Assembly: GCA_020629995.1 (NCBI GenBank)
Contig: JAHDCH010000079.1
Coordinates: forward strand, 1-10,357
Direction of reading: 5' to 3'
From: Pseudaestuariivita sp.
Lineage (GTDB): Bacteria > Pseudomonadota > Alphaproteobacteria > Rhodobacterales > Rhodobacteraceae
Length of the DNA: 10,357 nt
Shown here: positions 1-7,306 of the stretch, in pieces
How positions within the stretch are numbered: the first letter of the stretch is position 1
Layout: every line of letters begins with the position of its first letter
Notes under the pieces: generated by a model
What the model saw: only the letters and a program-made list of their open reading frames with translations
What the model was told of the DNA's origin: nothing
Databases searched by the model: none
Translations under genes and position numbers: made by a program

Positions 1-1731
1 CAGGTTCTGGCCCGCAAGTACCGGCCCGAAACCTTTGCCGATCTTGTCGGCCAGGATGCGATGGTGCGCACCCTCAGGAATGCGTTCGAGGCCGACCGGA
101 TCGCGCAGGCCTTCATCATGACAGGGATCCGCGGCACCGGCAAAACGACCACGGCGCGGATTATTGCCAAGGGGATGAATTGCATTGGCCCCGACGGATC
201 AGGCGGGCCCACGACCGAACCTTGCGGGGTGTGCGAACACTGCGTGGCGATCATGGAAGGCCGCCATGTGGACGTGATGGAAATGGACGCCGCCTCGCGG
301 ACCGGGGTGAACGACATCCGCGAAATCATTGACAGCGTGGCCTACCGTGCGGCGTCGGCCCGGTACAAGATCTACATCATCGACGAGGTGCATATGCTGT
401 CCACCTCGGCCTTCAACGCGCTGCTCAAAACGCTCGAGGAGCCGCCGGCGCATGTGAAATTCATCTTTGCCACGACCGAAATCCGCAAGGTACCGGTCAC
501 CGTGCTGTCGCGCTGTCAGCGATTTGACCTGCGCCGGATCGAACCCGAGGTGATGATCGCGCTCTTGCGCAAGATCGCCACGGCAGAGGGCGCCCAGATC
601 GCAGAGGATGCTCTGGCGCTGATCACCCGGGCTGCCGAAGGCTCGGCCCGGGACGCGACATCGCTGCTGGACCAGGCGATCAGCCATGGGGCGGGCGAGA
701 CGACCGCGGACCAGGTCCGCGCAATGCTTGGGCTGGCCGACCGGGGGCGCGTGCTGGACCTGTTCGACCTGATCATGAAAGGCGACGCGGGCGGTGCATT
801 GACCGAGCTGGGCGCACAATATGCGGACGGAGCCGACCCGATGGCGGTTCTGCGTGATCTGGCCGAAGTCACGCATTGGACTTCGGTGGTCAAGATCACG
901 CCGGATGCGGCGGACGATCCGACGATCAACCCGGACGAACGCGCACGGGGCCAGGCCATGGCCGAAGCGCTGCCGATGCGCGCGCTGACACGCATGTGGC
1001 AAATGCTGCTCAAGGCGCTTGAAGAGGTCTCGGCCTCGCCCAACGCGATGATGGCCGCGGAAATGGCCGTGATCCGCCTGACCCATGTCGCCGATCTGCC
1101 CAGTCCCGAGGATCTGGTGCGCAAACTGCAAAGCGCGCCGCCGGGTGGTGCCCCCTCACCGGGCCCGTCCGCGCCCGCCTCGGGCGGGCCGGGCGCATCA
1201 ACCGGAGCCATGGCCCCCTTGCAGCGAGGCGCTCCGCAAGGTGCGACGAGCGGGCCGGTCGCCACCGCAGCCGCGCCGGACACCGATCAGGCGCTGGCCC
1301 GCTTTCCGACGTTCGACCACGTGGTCGAACTGATCCGCGCTCACCGCGATGTGCGCCTTCTGGTCGATGTCGAAACCGGCGTCCGACTGGCCGCCTATCA
1401 GCCTGGGCGGATCGAATTTGTGCCCGCGCCGGGCGCGCCCGCCGACCTGTCGCAGCGCCTTGGCGCGCGGCTTCAGGCCTGGACCGGAAACCGCTGGGCG
1501 GTAAGCCTTGTGAACCAAGGTGGCGCCGATACGATCGCCGATGTGCGAGACGCCGCCCGTCTTGCGCTGTTTTCCGAAGCCGAGGCACACCCGATGGTTC
1601 AGGCTGTGCTTGCGACATTTCCCAAGGCCAAGATCACCGAGGTGCGTACGCTGGAAGACATCGCAGCCGATGCCGAAGTAGAAGCCCTGCCAGAAGTCGA
1701 AGACGAATGGGATCCGTTCGAGGACGAGTGA
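1..1731 (+). CDS. dnaX: DNA polymerase III subunit tau/gamma (clamp-loader ATPase), 5'-truncated
   Basis: DnaX is the motor subunit of the clamp loader. It opens the beta sliding clamp, places it on primed DNA, and (as tau) links the polymerase cores to the helicase. The reading frame is open from base 1, so the start codon and a short N-terminus lie outside the window; 576 residues are present. Numbering from base 1, the AAA+ module shows the Walker A motif GIRGTGKT (about 42-49), the DnaX-type zinc cysteines C61, C75, C78 and C81, the Walker B motif DEVH (about 128-131), and the sensor/arginine-finger motif SRC (about 170-172). A Pro/Ala/Gly-rich linker (about 374-428) leads to a C-terminal tau domain with an acidic tail ending near DPFEDE. 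I saw no slippery A-run for a programmed gamma frameshift, so full-length tau is probably the main product. Identification is firm; only the start is missing. Confidence 0.97.
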   Translation, partial: QVLARKYRPETFADLVGQDAMVRTLRNAFEADRIAQAFIMTGIRGTGKTTTARIIAKGMNCIGPDGSGGPTTEPCGVCEHCVAIMEGRHVDVMEMDAASRTGVNDIREIIDSVAYRAASARYKIYIIDEVHMLSTSAFNALLKTLEEPPAHVKFIFATTEIRKVPVTVLSRCQRFDLRRIEPEVMIALLRKIATAEGAQIAEDALALITRAAEGSARDATSLLDQAISHGAGETTADQVRAMLGLADRGRVLDLFDLIMKGDAGGALTELGAQYADGADPMAVLRDLAEVTHWTSVVKITPDAADDPTINPDERARGQAMAEALPMRALTRMWQMLLKALEEVSASPNAMMAAEMAVIRLTHVADLPSPEDLVRKLQSAPPGGAPSPGPSAPASGGPGASTGAMAPLQRGAPQGATSGPVATAAAPDTDQALARFPTFDHVVELIRAHRDVRLLVDVETGVRLAAYQPGRIEFVPAPGAPADLSQRLGARLQAWTGNRWAVSLVNQGGADTIADVRDAARLALFSEAEAHPMVQAVLATFPKAKITEVRTLEDIAADAEVEALPEVEDEWDPFEDE

Positions 1732-1795
1732 CACCGCACGGTACCACAGCAGCCGACATTCCCGTGTTGATCGCGCTGAACCGGCTTGTGCAGAG

Positions 1796-1864
1796 CTGGC
1801 ATGTCGAGGCATAATCTGACCGGTTCAGAAAAGACGTGCCAACAAGCAGCCTCGCCAGATTTTT
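1796..1864 (+). terminator. possible terminator or structured RNA 3' end after dnaX
   Basis: CTGGC (1796-1800) and GAGGC (1806-1810), split by a five-base bulge, are complementary to GCCTCGCCAG (1849-1858). A run of five T follows at 1860-1864. Inside the loop, CTGACCGGTTCAG (1816-1828) forms its own four-base-pair hairpin. The position, 65 bases after the dnaX stop, suits a transcription terminator. The large loop and bulge make it weaker than a textbook intrinsic terminator, so it could instead be the 3' end of a structured small RNA starting near 1745. Confidence 0.35.
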
Positions 1865-1979
1865 AACCAATACTCTGCGCGACGCCGCGTGCTTTGTCTG
1901 GATAGCCGACACGCGCGCATATCCGTCCGCCATATTTCAAGAACGCGACGCAACGCCGGTCAATCATACAAGGCAACGC

Positions 1980-2150
1980 ATGTGCAACGAACATACCGTC
2001 ACGGCACCGCACATATGGCGGGATGGCCTTTGCAGCACCCTTGTGGCGCAAGCCGAAGCATGCGCACGCAGTCTGGAGGCACTCGAGCCGGCTCTGCACA
2101 GCTGGGCGACCAACACGGGGGCCATGCGTTTTGCGAAAAGAACGGGCTGA
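1980..2150 (+). CDS. doubtful small ORF, unknown product (56 aa)
   Basis: An ATG at 1980 opens a 56-residue frame and is preceded by AAGG six bases upstream, a weak but correctly placed ribosome binding site. The predicted peptide has a mixed, plausible composition: an acidic and aliphatic middle, two cysteines, and a basic end. It matches no family I recognise. Third-position G+C is lower than in neighbouring genes. The same frame stays open upstream to a GTG at 1836. It could be a small gene, a remnant, or chance. I list it only because the gap is long and this is its best coding candidate. Confidence 0.15.
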   Translation: MCNEHTVTAPHIWRDGLCSTLVAQAEACARSLEALEPALHSWATNTGAMRFAKRTG

Positions 2151-2178
2151 GCAAACCCGCCACTGGTACGCCAAATGC

Positions 2179-2206
2179 TTGTGACCGCACCGCGCGCGGC
2201 GTATCT
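2179..2206 (+). promoter_or_regulatory. possible sigma70-type promoter for ybaB-traB-recR
   Basis: TTGTGA (2179-2184) and GTATCT (2201-2206) are spaced by 16 bases and resemble -35 and -10 boxes. They would start transcription roughly 30 bases before the ybaB ATG at 2242. The match is partial and high-GC alphaproteobacterial promoters are degenerate, so this is a weak call. It is supported mainly by the apparent terminator after dnaX, which implies that the downstream operon needs its own promoter. Confidence 0.25.
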
Positions 2207-2241
2207 GTTGTCCCAACCGCACCCCACGAGGAGACGAGCAC

Positions 2242-2586
2242 ATGTTCAAGGGACTGGGCCAGATGGGCGATATGGCCAAGATGATGAAGGCCGCTCAGGA
2301 AATGCAGCAAAAGATGGCCCAGCTGCAGGACGACATGCATTCCATGATGGTCGAGGGCCAATCGGGCGCGGGCCTGGTCAAGGCAACCTGCACCGCCAAG
2401 GGCGAGCTGACCGGGCTCGACATCGACCCGTCGATCTTCAATGGCGATGACAAGGAAGTCGTCGAAGACCTGATCCTGGCCGCGATCAAGGACGCCCAGC
2501 AAAAGGCAACCGACAAGGCGCAGGAAGAAATGGGCAAGCTGACCGAGGGCATGGGCCTGCCCGCGGGCATGAAGCTGCCGTTCTGA
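2242..2586 (+). CDS. ybaB: YbaB/EbfC family nucleoid-associated protein
   Basis: YbaB/EbfC proteins are small dimeric DNA-binding proteins that associate with the nucleoid; the family is widely linked to dnaX and recR loci. The 114-residue product has the usual length and plan. A Met/Gln/Lys-rich N-terminal helix (about 8-38) carries the MKAAQEMQ-type repeats. A central beta region follows (VEGQSGAGLVKATCTAKGEL, about 37-56), then a C-terminal helix (about 71-103) with a Gly/Pro tail. The start is supported by AGGAGA at 2229-2234, seven bases before the ATG. The next gene begins 11 bases after its stop, so it is the first gene of an operon with the TraB/GumN gene and recR. Its precise role is not known; regulation and recombination support have been suggested for the family. 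Confidence 0.95.
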   Translation: MFKGLGQMGDMAKMMKAAQEMQQKMAQLQDDMHSMMVEGQSGAGLVKATCTAKGELTGLDIDPSIFNGDDKEVVEDLILAAIKDAQQKATDKAQEEMGKLTEGMGLPAGMKLPF

Positions 2587-2597
2587 GCGCCGCCTTG

Positions 2598-3659
2598 ATG
2601 CGCCAAGTGGTCGGCGCCGCTGCGCTTGTGCTGACCCTGATGCTGGTGCCGGGCCTTGTGCGGGCCCAGCACTGGATCACCCGCGACGTGTGCGACTTTG
2701 ACACGCCGATGGTGCATGCCGACCTGATCGGTGCGCAAAACCTGGCCGAGATGCGCATGCGCGCAGACGCGGTTCCGAACAGCCACGGCAGGCTGTGGCG
2801 CGTGACCTCGGACACAGGCGCGGTGTCGCATCTGTTCGGCACATTGCACAGCAGCCACGCCGCGATCCTGGATCTGCCCGATGACGTCATTGCTCTGGTG
2901 CGCGGTGCGCGGGTCGTGTCGCCCGAAATAGACTTTACCGCGCCGACCCGCCGCCATGTCGAGGCACGCCGGTCGCGCAGCCAGATCTGGCGCCCCTTGC
3001 GCAGCCGTGAAACATTCGATGACGTCGACCTGCCGGCCGAAGTGCGCGAGGCTATCCGCGCGCGGTTTGGCGCGCTCGGCTGGGGCCTCGATGCACCCGA
3101 CAGGCTGACATTGGGCGCGGTGGCCGAAGTATTGCTGTCGGACCCCTGCGAAGACTTCACCGCCGGCGTGCTGCCGCAACTCGACAATCTGATCTTCACG
3201 TTGGCGCATATCGCGCGCATCCCGGTGAGCGGGCTCGAACACCCGAACGCCTTCCTGACCGAGATGAACAAACACGCGCGTCAGGACACCGCCCTTGCGG
3301 TTGTGGCGACATATGGCGCCTATCTATTGCCGCAAGAGGATGCACGTGGGCGCGCCACCTTGACCGCGCTCTATCTGCGCGGAGAGCTTGCGTTGATGTC
3401 CGAACTGGACCGCGCCTATTTGCAGGACGTCTACGGCAGCAACCGGGGCGCGGCTTTTCACGCCGAAGTTGACGCCTATCTGATCGATGACCGCAATCGC
3501 GCGTTTCTTGAGGCTGCGCGCGCCGATCTCGATGCCGGGGGGCTGTTCATGGCCATCGGCGCCGGTCACTTGCCGGGTGACGCGGGGATGGTCTCGCTTT
3601 TGCGCGAGGCCGGGTACACGGTGGCCCGCCGCCCCCTGCCACAAGAGGTGCGTCCATGA
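2598..3659 (+). CDS. TraB/GumN family secreted protein
   Basis: This protein belongs to the TraB/PrgY/GumN superfamily, whose bacterial members are mostly uncharacterised; some relatives are proposed metalloproteases or pheromone-shutdown factors. Seen directly: a hydrophobic N-terminus with likely signal peptidase cleavage after VRA (about residue 23), the family's GTLH motif (about 81-84), an acidic PEID following it (about 109-112), and the C-terminal GAGHLPG motif (about 321-327) before a final strand-helix. The length, 353 residues, is near normal for the family. An in-frame TTG at 2595 is the only alternative nearby start. No clear ribosome binding site precedes either start, which fits translational coupling to ybaB. 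Its stop overlaps the recR start by four bases (ATGA), so the two are co-translated. Why an exported protein sits inside a repair operon is unknown; I infer a periplasmic location, not a function. Confidence 0.88.
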   Translation: MRQVVGAAALVLTLMLVPGLVRAQHWITRDVCDFDTPMVHADLIGAQNLAEMRMRADAVPNSHGRLWRVTSDTGAVSHLFGTLHSSHAAILDLPDDVIALVRGARVVSPEIDFTAPTRRHVEARRSRSQIWRPLRSRETFDDVDLPAEVREAIRARFGALGWGLDAPDRLTLGAVAEVLLSDPCEDFTAGVLPQLDNLIFTLAHIARIPVSGLEHPNAFLTEMNKHARQDTALAVVATYGAYLLPQEDARGRATLTALYLRGELALMSELDRAYLQDVYGSNRGAAFHAEVDAYLIDDRNRAFLEAARADLDAGGLFMAIGAGHLPGDAGMVSLLREAGYTVARRPLPQEVRP

Positions 3660-4249
3660 GCGGGACCCGAGACATCGAAGCGCTGATCGAGCTGATGGCC
3701 AAACTGCCGGGCCTGGGCCCGCGGTCGGCCCGGCGGGCGGTGCTGCACCTTATCCGCAAGCGGGCCCTGCTGTTCACACCGCTGGCTGACCTGATGGGCG
3801 AAGTCGCGGCCTCGGCGCGCGAATGCCTGAACTGCGCGAATGTCGGCACGACCGACATCTGCGACATCTGCGCCAGCGAGAAACGCGCCAACGGCCAGCT
3901 TTGCGTGGTCGAGGATGTCGCGGATCTCTGGGCGATGGAGCGCGCCGGTGTGTTCAAGGGCCGCTATCACGTTCTCGGCGGGACGCTGTCGGCGCTGGAC
4001 GCCATCGGGCCCGACGAATTGCGCATCCCCAAGCTGGTGGACCGCGTCACCAGCGAAGAGGTGACCGAGGTGATCCTGGCCCTGAACGCAACAATCGACG
4101 GGCAGACCACCGCCCACTACATCGCCGACCAACTGGAAGGTCGGGCCGAACTGACCTCTCTTGCCCAGGGCGTTCCGATCGGCGGTGAGCTGGATTATCT
4201 GGATGACGGCACGATCACGGCCGCGCTGAACGCACGCAAAAAGCTCTGA
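3656..4249 (+). CDS. recR: Recombination mediator protein RecR
   Basis: RecR works with RecF/RecO to load RecA onto gapped single-stranded DNA during recombinational repair; it forms a ring-like tetramer that clamps DNA. The 197-residue length is standard. Domains in order: an N-terminal helix-hairpin-helix with [11 protein letters not shown] (about 17-27), a four-cysteine zinc finger (C57, C60, C69, C72), and a Toprim domain from about residue 81 opening with LCVVED. A C-terminal Walker-like glycine segment ([14 protein letters not shown]) completes the family pattern. The ATG at 3656 is preceded by AGAGGTG and overlaps the stop of the TraB/GumN gene, making recR the third gene of the ybaB operon. 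Transcription probably ends in the inverted repeats immediately after its stop. Confidence 0.97.
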   Translation: MSGTRDIEALIELMAKLPGLGPRSARRAVLHLIRKRALLFTPLADLMGEVAASARECLNCANVGTTDICDICASEKRANGQLCVVEDVADLWAMERAGVFKGRYHVLGGTLSALDAIGPDELRIPKLVDRVTSEEVTEVILALNATIDGQTTAHYIADQLEGRAELTSLAQGVPIGGELDYLDDGTITAALNARKKL

Positions 4250-4308
4250 AGCCTGCCGTTTTTTGCGCAGCACCCGTGATGGCTGGATCGGTGCCTCAGC
4301 TTTTTGCG
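4235..4308. terminator. nested bidirectional terminator between convergent genes
   Basis: CGCAAAAAGCT (4235-4245, the last codons of recR) is perfectly complementary to AGCTTTTTGCG (4298-4308): an 11-base-pair inverted repeat with T-runs on both strands. Between the arms is a second hairpin, GCACC (4270-4274) plus GAT (4278-4280) against ATC (4287-4289) plus GGTGC (4290-4294), with loop GGCTGG. TTTTTGCG occurs a second time at 4260-4267, so the left arm has two alternative partners. Lying between the recR stop and the stop of the opposite gene at 4316, it most likely ends transcription from both sides. Confidence 0.6.
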
Positions 4309-4315
4309 GATTGAC

Positions 4316-6499
4316 TCAGCGCGCAAGCAGCGCGCGCGCGGCGGTCAGGATGCTGTCCTCGCTGGGCAAGGTGGCGCCGTAGGCCGGACCAGTCGCGATA
4401 AAGCTGTCCTCGGCCGTGTGGCGGGCGATGCGCGTCTTTCCCTGTTCTGCCGCCCAGGTCATCAGCGCTTCGGACACGTTGCCGGAGCGGCGGCATTCAT
4501 CGACAAACAGCACGCTTTGCACACCCTGCAGCGCTGCATCCAGCGCCTGAAACGGCAACGGGGCAAGCCAGCGCAGATCGATCACGCGGGTCTTGTGCCC
4601 GTCGTTCTCCAGCCGCGCGGCAGCCAGCCGCGACAGGCGCACTCCGTTGCCGTAGGTGACCAGCGCAATCTCGCTGCCTTGCCCGGTCTGCCCGATCTCA
4701 CCCAGCGGGATGCGCTGATCGTGATCTTGCGGATAGACGTCCATCCAGCCGCCATCGCCGGGGGCCAGGTCGCGCTGCGGATAGAGCGCGATCGGTTCAA
4801 GAAACACCACGACGCGCGCCTCTTCCCGGGCCAGCCGGACCGCTTCGCGCAGCATCAAAACGGCGTCGCGCCCGCGCGACGGGCAGGCGAGGATCAGACC
4901 CGGAATGTCGCGCAGCACCGCAAGCGAATTGTCATTGTGGAAATGCCCGCCAAACCCTTTTTGATACCCCAACCCCGCAATGCGCAGCACCATCGGATTG
5001 GTGAACTGGCCCCGGCTGAAGAACGGCAGCGTCGCCGCTTCGCCGCGCAGCTGGTCTTCGGCATTGTGCAGATAGGCAAGGAATTGAATCTCCGGGATCG
5101 GGATGAACCCGTTGTGCCCAAGACCAATGGCCAGACCCAGGATCGCCTGCTCGTCGAGCAGCGTGTCCATCACCCGGTCGCGGCCGAACCGCGCCTGCAG
5201 CTTTTGCGTCACGCCATAGACGCCACCCTTGGCGCCGACGTCTTCGCCCATCACGGTGATTTCGGGGTGGGTCATCATCAGATCGCTGAGCGTCCAGCCA
5301 ATCAGGCGGCTCATGGGCTGCGGATCGGCCATGGCGCGGGCATCCGCGCCCAGAAGCCGGGCGCGCGTTTCGGCATCGGGCCCGTTGCGCCGCATGCATG
5401 CCCGCGGCGGCGGCACGATGGTGGACATCACCGCCTTAGCATCCGGCAGACGTTCGATGGTGCCCATGCCGCGCGCCAGCGCGACTACATGCGCCTCGGT
5501 CGCCTCATAGGCACTGCGCGCATCGCTGCGTGGCAGAACGCCTGCGTCATCCAGCAACCGGACCGAGTGCAGCAAAGGGTCGTTGGCCTCGTCCGCCTCG
5601 ACCTCTTTTCGGGGCAGGTAGGCGGTGGCCACGTCCGGGCCGGCATGCCCGTAGAGGCGCACCGTCCGCACATGCAACACGCCGGGTTTGCGTGTGCGGC
5701 GGATCCAGTCAGCCAGCTCTTGCGCTTTGGCAAAGGTGTCGTAGATGTCCAGCCCGTCGGCGGCGACATACCGCAAGCCCGGACGCGCGGCGACGCTGGC
5801 TTCGACCCAGCCTTTCGGCGTTTTGGTCGAGATGCCGATGCCGTTGTCTTCGCACACGAACATCAGTGGCAAAGGCGTATTCTGCACGGCGGTCCAGCCT
5901 GCGGTGTTCAACGCACCCTGCGCCGTGGAATGGTTCAGCGACGCGTCCCCGAATGAACACAGGACGATCCCGTCGTCCGCCAAAACGCGATGTTCGGGCG
6001 GGTGCCGGCGCGCGAGGCCAAGGCTGAAGGCCGCGCCCACCGCCTTGGGCAGATGCGACGCGATGGTCGACGTCTGCGGCGGGATCATCAAAGGGCGGCT
6101 GCCCAGCACCTTGTGCCGTCCGCCGCTGATCGGGTCTTCGGCCGCGCAGGCAAAGCTGAGGAGCATGTCCCCTGTCCCGTCCTGCCCTGCCATGCGGGCG
6201 CGCATCAGCTGAAAGGCTGCATCGCGGTAATGCAGAAAGGCGATATCGTCTGTGCGCAGCGCGGCGGCGACCGCTGCCATCCCCTCATGCCCGGACGACC
6301 CGATTGTGTAGAACCCTGCGCCCCGCGCCTGCATCCTGCGGCTTTCGCGATCCAGCGCCCGCGCGGTCAGCTGCGCCGCGAACACATCCCGCGCCAGCTG
6401 CGGGCTCAGCCCCGGCACAGGCGCGGCGCCCTCGGGCAGGTTACCGCTTGCAGTGCGATCGAGGAAATTCTGATGGACGATCTCGACCCGGTCGGACAT
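4316..6499 (-). CDS. fused alpha/beta 2-oxoacid dehydrogenase E1 (thiamine-diphosphate dependent)
   Basis: The protein joins both E1 subunits of a pyruvate/branched-chain 2-oxoacid-type dehydrogenase in one 727-residue chain. E1 decarboxylates a 2-oxoacid on thiamine diphosphate and normally passes the acyl group to a lipoyl E2. The alpha half (about 35-330) has SSGHEG (68-73) and the thiamine-diphosphate motif GDASLNH (184-190) ending in EDN (217-219). The beta half starts near residue 395 with GEDVGAKGGVYGVT (418-431), DEQAILGLAIG (449-459) and the histidine-rich GFGGHFHNDN (515-524), and ends with the transketolase C-terminal fold (about 605-720). I chose the ATG at 6497-6499 because AGGAG precedes it by six bases; an ATG at 6518-6520 and a TTG at 6563-6565 are in frame but lack such a site. 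No E2, E3 or lipoyl gene is nearby. A MarR-like regulator is divergent. Substrate is unknown; the sequence looks closest to the branched-chain/acetoin class. Confidence 0.9.
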   Translation of the reverse strand: MSDRVEIVHQNFLDRTASGNLPEGAAPVPGLSPQLARDVFAAQLTARALDRESRRMQARGAGFYTIGSSGHEGMAAVAAALRTDDIAFLHYRDAAFQLMRARMAGQDGTGDMLLSFACAAEDPISGGRHKVLGSRPLMIPPQTSTIASHLPKAVGAAFSLGLARRHPPEHRVLADDGIVLCSFGDASLNHSTAQGALNTAGWTAVQNTPLPLMFVCEDNGIGISTKTPKGWVEASVAARPGLRYVAADGLDIYDTFAKAQELADWIRRTRKPGVLHVRTVRLYGHAGPDVATAYLPRKEVEADEANDPLLHSVRLLDDAGVLPRSDARSAYEATEAHVVALARGMGTIERLPDAKAVMSTIVPPPRACMRRNGPDAETRARLLGADARAMADPQPMSRLIGWTLSDLMMTHPEITVMGEDVGAKGGVYGVTQKLQARFGRDRVMDTLLDEQAILGLAIGLGHNGFIPIPEIQFLAYLHNAEDQLRGEAATLPFFSRGQFTNPMVLRIAGLGYQKGFGGHFHNDNSLAVLRDIPGLILACPSRGRDAVLMLREAVRLAREEARVVVFLEPIALYPQRDLAPGDGGWMDVYPQDHDQRIPLGEIGQTGQGSEIALVTYGNGVRLSRLAAARLENDGHKTRVIDLRWLAPLPFQALDAALQGVQSVLFVDECRRSGNVSEALMTWAAEQGKTRIARHTAEDSFIATGPAYGATLPSEDSILTAARALLAR

Positions 6500-6577
6500 A
6501 CACGGCTCCTGCTTGGACATGCCGACCCTAGCGGCGGCGGGTTTGGGCTTCAACACGGGTGACAAGCTGACAATTTA

Positions 6578-6592
6578 CCGACATGTTATCGG
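6578..6592. promoter_or_regulatory. candidate operator in the divergent E1/regulator spacer
   Basis: CCGACATGTTATCGG is an imperfect palindrome: CCGA and TCGG arms, with one further matching pair inside. It lies in the 117-base region between the starts of the fused E1 gene (6499, -) and the winged-helix regulator (6617, +). Winged-helix/MarR-type regulators usually bind such palindromes in their own divergent promoter region. On the - strand it overlaps the place where a promoter with -10-like TAAATT (6572-6577) would sit, so binding could block E1 transcription. This is positional inference; no second copy was seen to support a consensus. Confidence 0.3.
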
Positions 6593-6616
6593 CGTCATCA
6601 CAGCCGGAGACCCCCG

Positions 6617-7132
6617 ATGTCCGACCATGAAAAGCGCCGTATCGTATCCTCTCGTCACCTTGCGGATGGCGAGGGCTGGGAGGCGTCGGAATTTGAGTTC
6701 GGTCTGATCGTCGCGTCCAACGCATTTCAACGCTGGATGGTGAAATGCATGAGCGCCGCGGGACACCAGGACCTGACGCCGCTGGATATCCTTGTGCTGC
6801 ACAACGTCAACCATCGCGGCCGCGACAAACGGCTGAGCGACATCTGCTTTATCCTGAACGTCGAAGACACGCATACGGTGAACTACGCTTTGCGAAAACT
6901 GCTTAAGGCCGGATTGCTGGTGTCGGAAAAGCGCGGCAAGGAAGTGTTCTATGCCACCTCGTCGGATGGCGCGGCGCTGTGCGACACCTATCGCCGGGTG
7001 CGCGCGCAATGCCTGCTGGAGGGGTTGGCGCGCATGGATCTGACCGGCGATGACCTGCGCGAGATTGCCGCAAATTTACGCGCCTTATCAGGGCAGTACG
7101 ACCAGGCAAGCCGGGCCGCCGCCAGCCTGTAA
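6617..7132 (+). CDS. winged-helix DNA-binding regulator, MarR-like
   Basis: This 171-residue protein looks like the predicted MarR-type winged-helix regulators found in alphaproteobacteria. Residues about 53-115 form the DNA-binding core: TPLDILVLHNV (helix, about 54-64), RLSDICFILNVEDTHTVNYALRKLLKAGLL (about 72-101; recognition helix near 83-98) and a wing at VSEKRGKEVFYATS (about 102-115). The long N-terminal and C-terminal helices would form the dimer interface. The ATG is preceded by GGAGA about seven bases upstream. It is divergent from the fused E1 gene and shares a spacer holding a palindrome, so I infer that it controls that gene and itself. Repressor or activator action and the ligand cannot be read from the sequence. 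Family assignment is fairly secure; the target is inference. Confidence 0.85.
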   Translation: MSDHEKRRIVSSRHLADGEGWEASEFEFGLIVASNAFQRWMVKCMSAAGHQDLTPLDILVLHNVNHRGRDKRLSDICFILNVEDTHTVNYALRKLLKAGLLVSEKRGKEVFYATSSDGAALCDTYRRVRAQCLLEGLARMDLTGDDLREIAANLRALSGQYDQASRAAASL

Positions 7133-7306
7133 GGCAGATTTCCGCGCAATTGGAGCCGATTTGGAAACACAGCTTCCGCGGCGAAAATGGGGCAGTTTCC
7201 TTGATTTGAGGCAATTTTTTGTCGAATACGAGGGTGGGTAATCGTGTCGGCATCCTGTCTGTTTTGTCTGGCGCGAGGGGTTTCTATTTTGCCGGGGTGC
7301 AAAACA

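Larger units (their letters stand above)
1732..2241. other. 510-base dnaX-ybaB intergenic region, no convincing gene
   Basis: This is the longest stretch without a confident gene. It is visibly less G+C-rich than the flanking genes. Its left part (1745-1864) folds on paper into nested hairpins ending in a T-run. The middle is open in several frames, but none gives a recognisable protein. The right end carries a possible promoter and the ybaB ribosome binding site. I found no tRNA and no signal recognition particle RNA core. It may be an untranslated region, a small RNA locus, or a decayed gene remnant; the sequence alone does not decide. Confidence 0.6.

Noticed and set aside
1..1731. Programmed ribosomal frameshift in dnaX producing a short gamma subunit
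   Set aside because: No A-rich slippery heptamer with a downstream stem was seen near the end of the AAA+ module.
1801..1865. Possible signal recognition particle (4.5S) RNA, suggested by GTTCAG followed by AAGCAGCC
   Set aside because: The near-invariant core between these elements (the GTCCGGAAGGA loop region) is absent and the spacing is wrong.
4304..5956. Long open frame on the + strand, 550 codons
   Set aside because: It lies antisense to the fused E1 gene, whose motifs and ribosome binding site are clear. The translated antisense product resembles no protein and is rich in His/Gln/Arg, as expected of a high-GC shadow frame.
6500..6565. Longer N-terminus for the fused E1 starting at TTG 6565 or ATG 6520
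   Set aside because: Neither start has a ribosome binding site, whereas AGGAG lies six bases before the ATG at 6499. The extra residues do not look like part of the E1 alpha fold.
7244..7306. Upstream GTG start giving a lipoprotein-like LPGC in the small secreted protein
   Set aside because: The LPGC is not preceded by a basic n-region and a proper hydrophobic core, while the MKKLTIAAAALALMA start at 7307 is a standard signal peptide.
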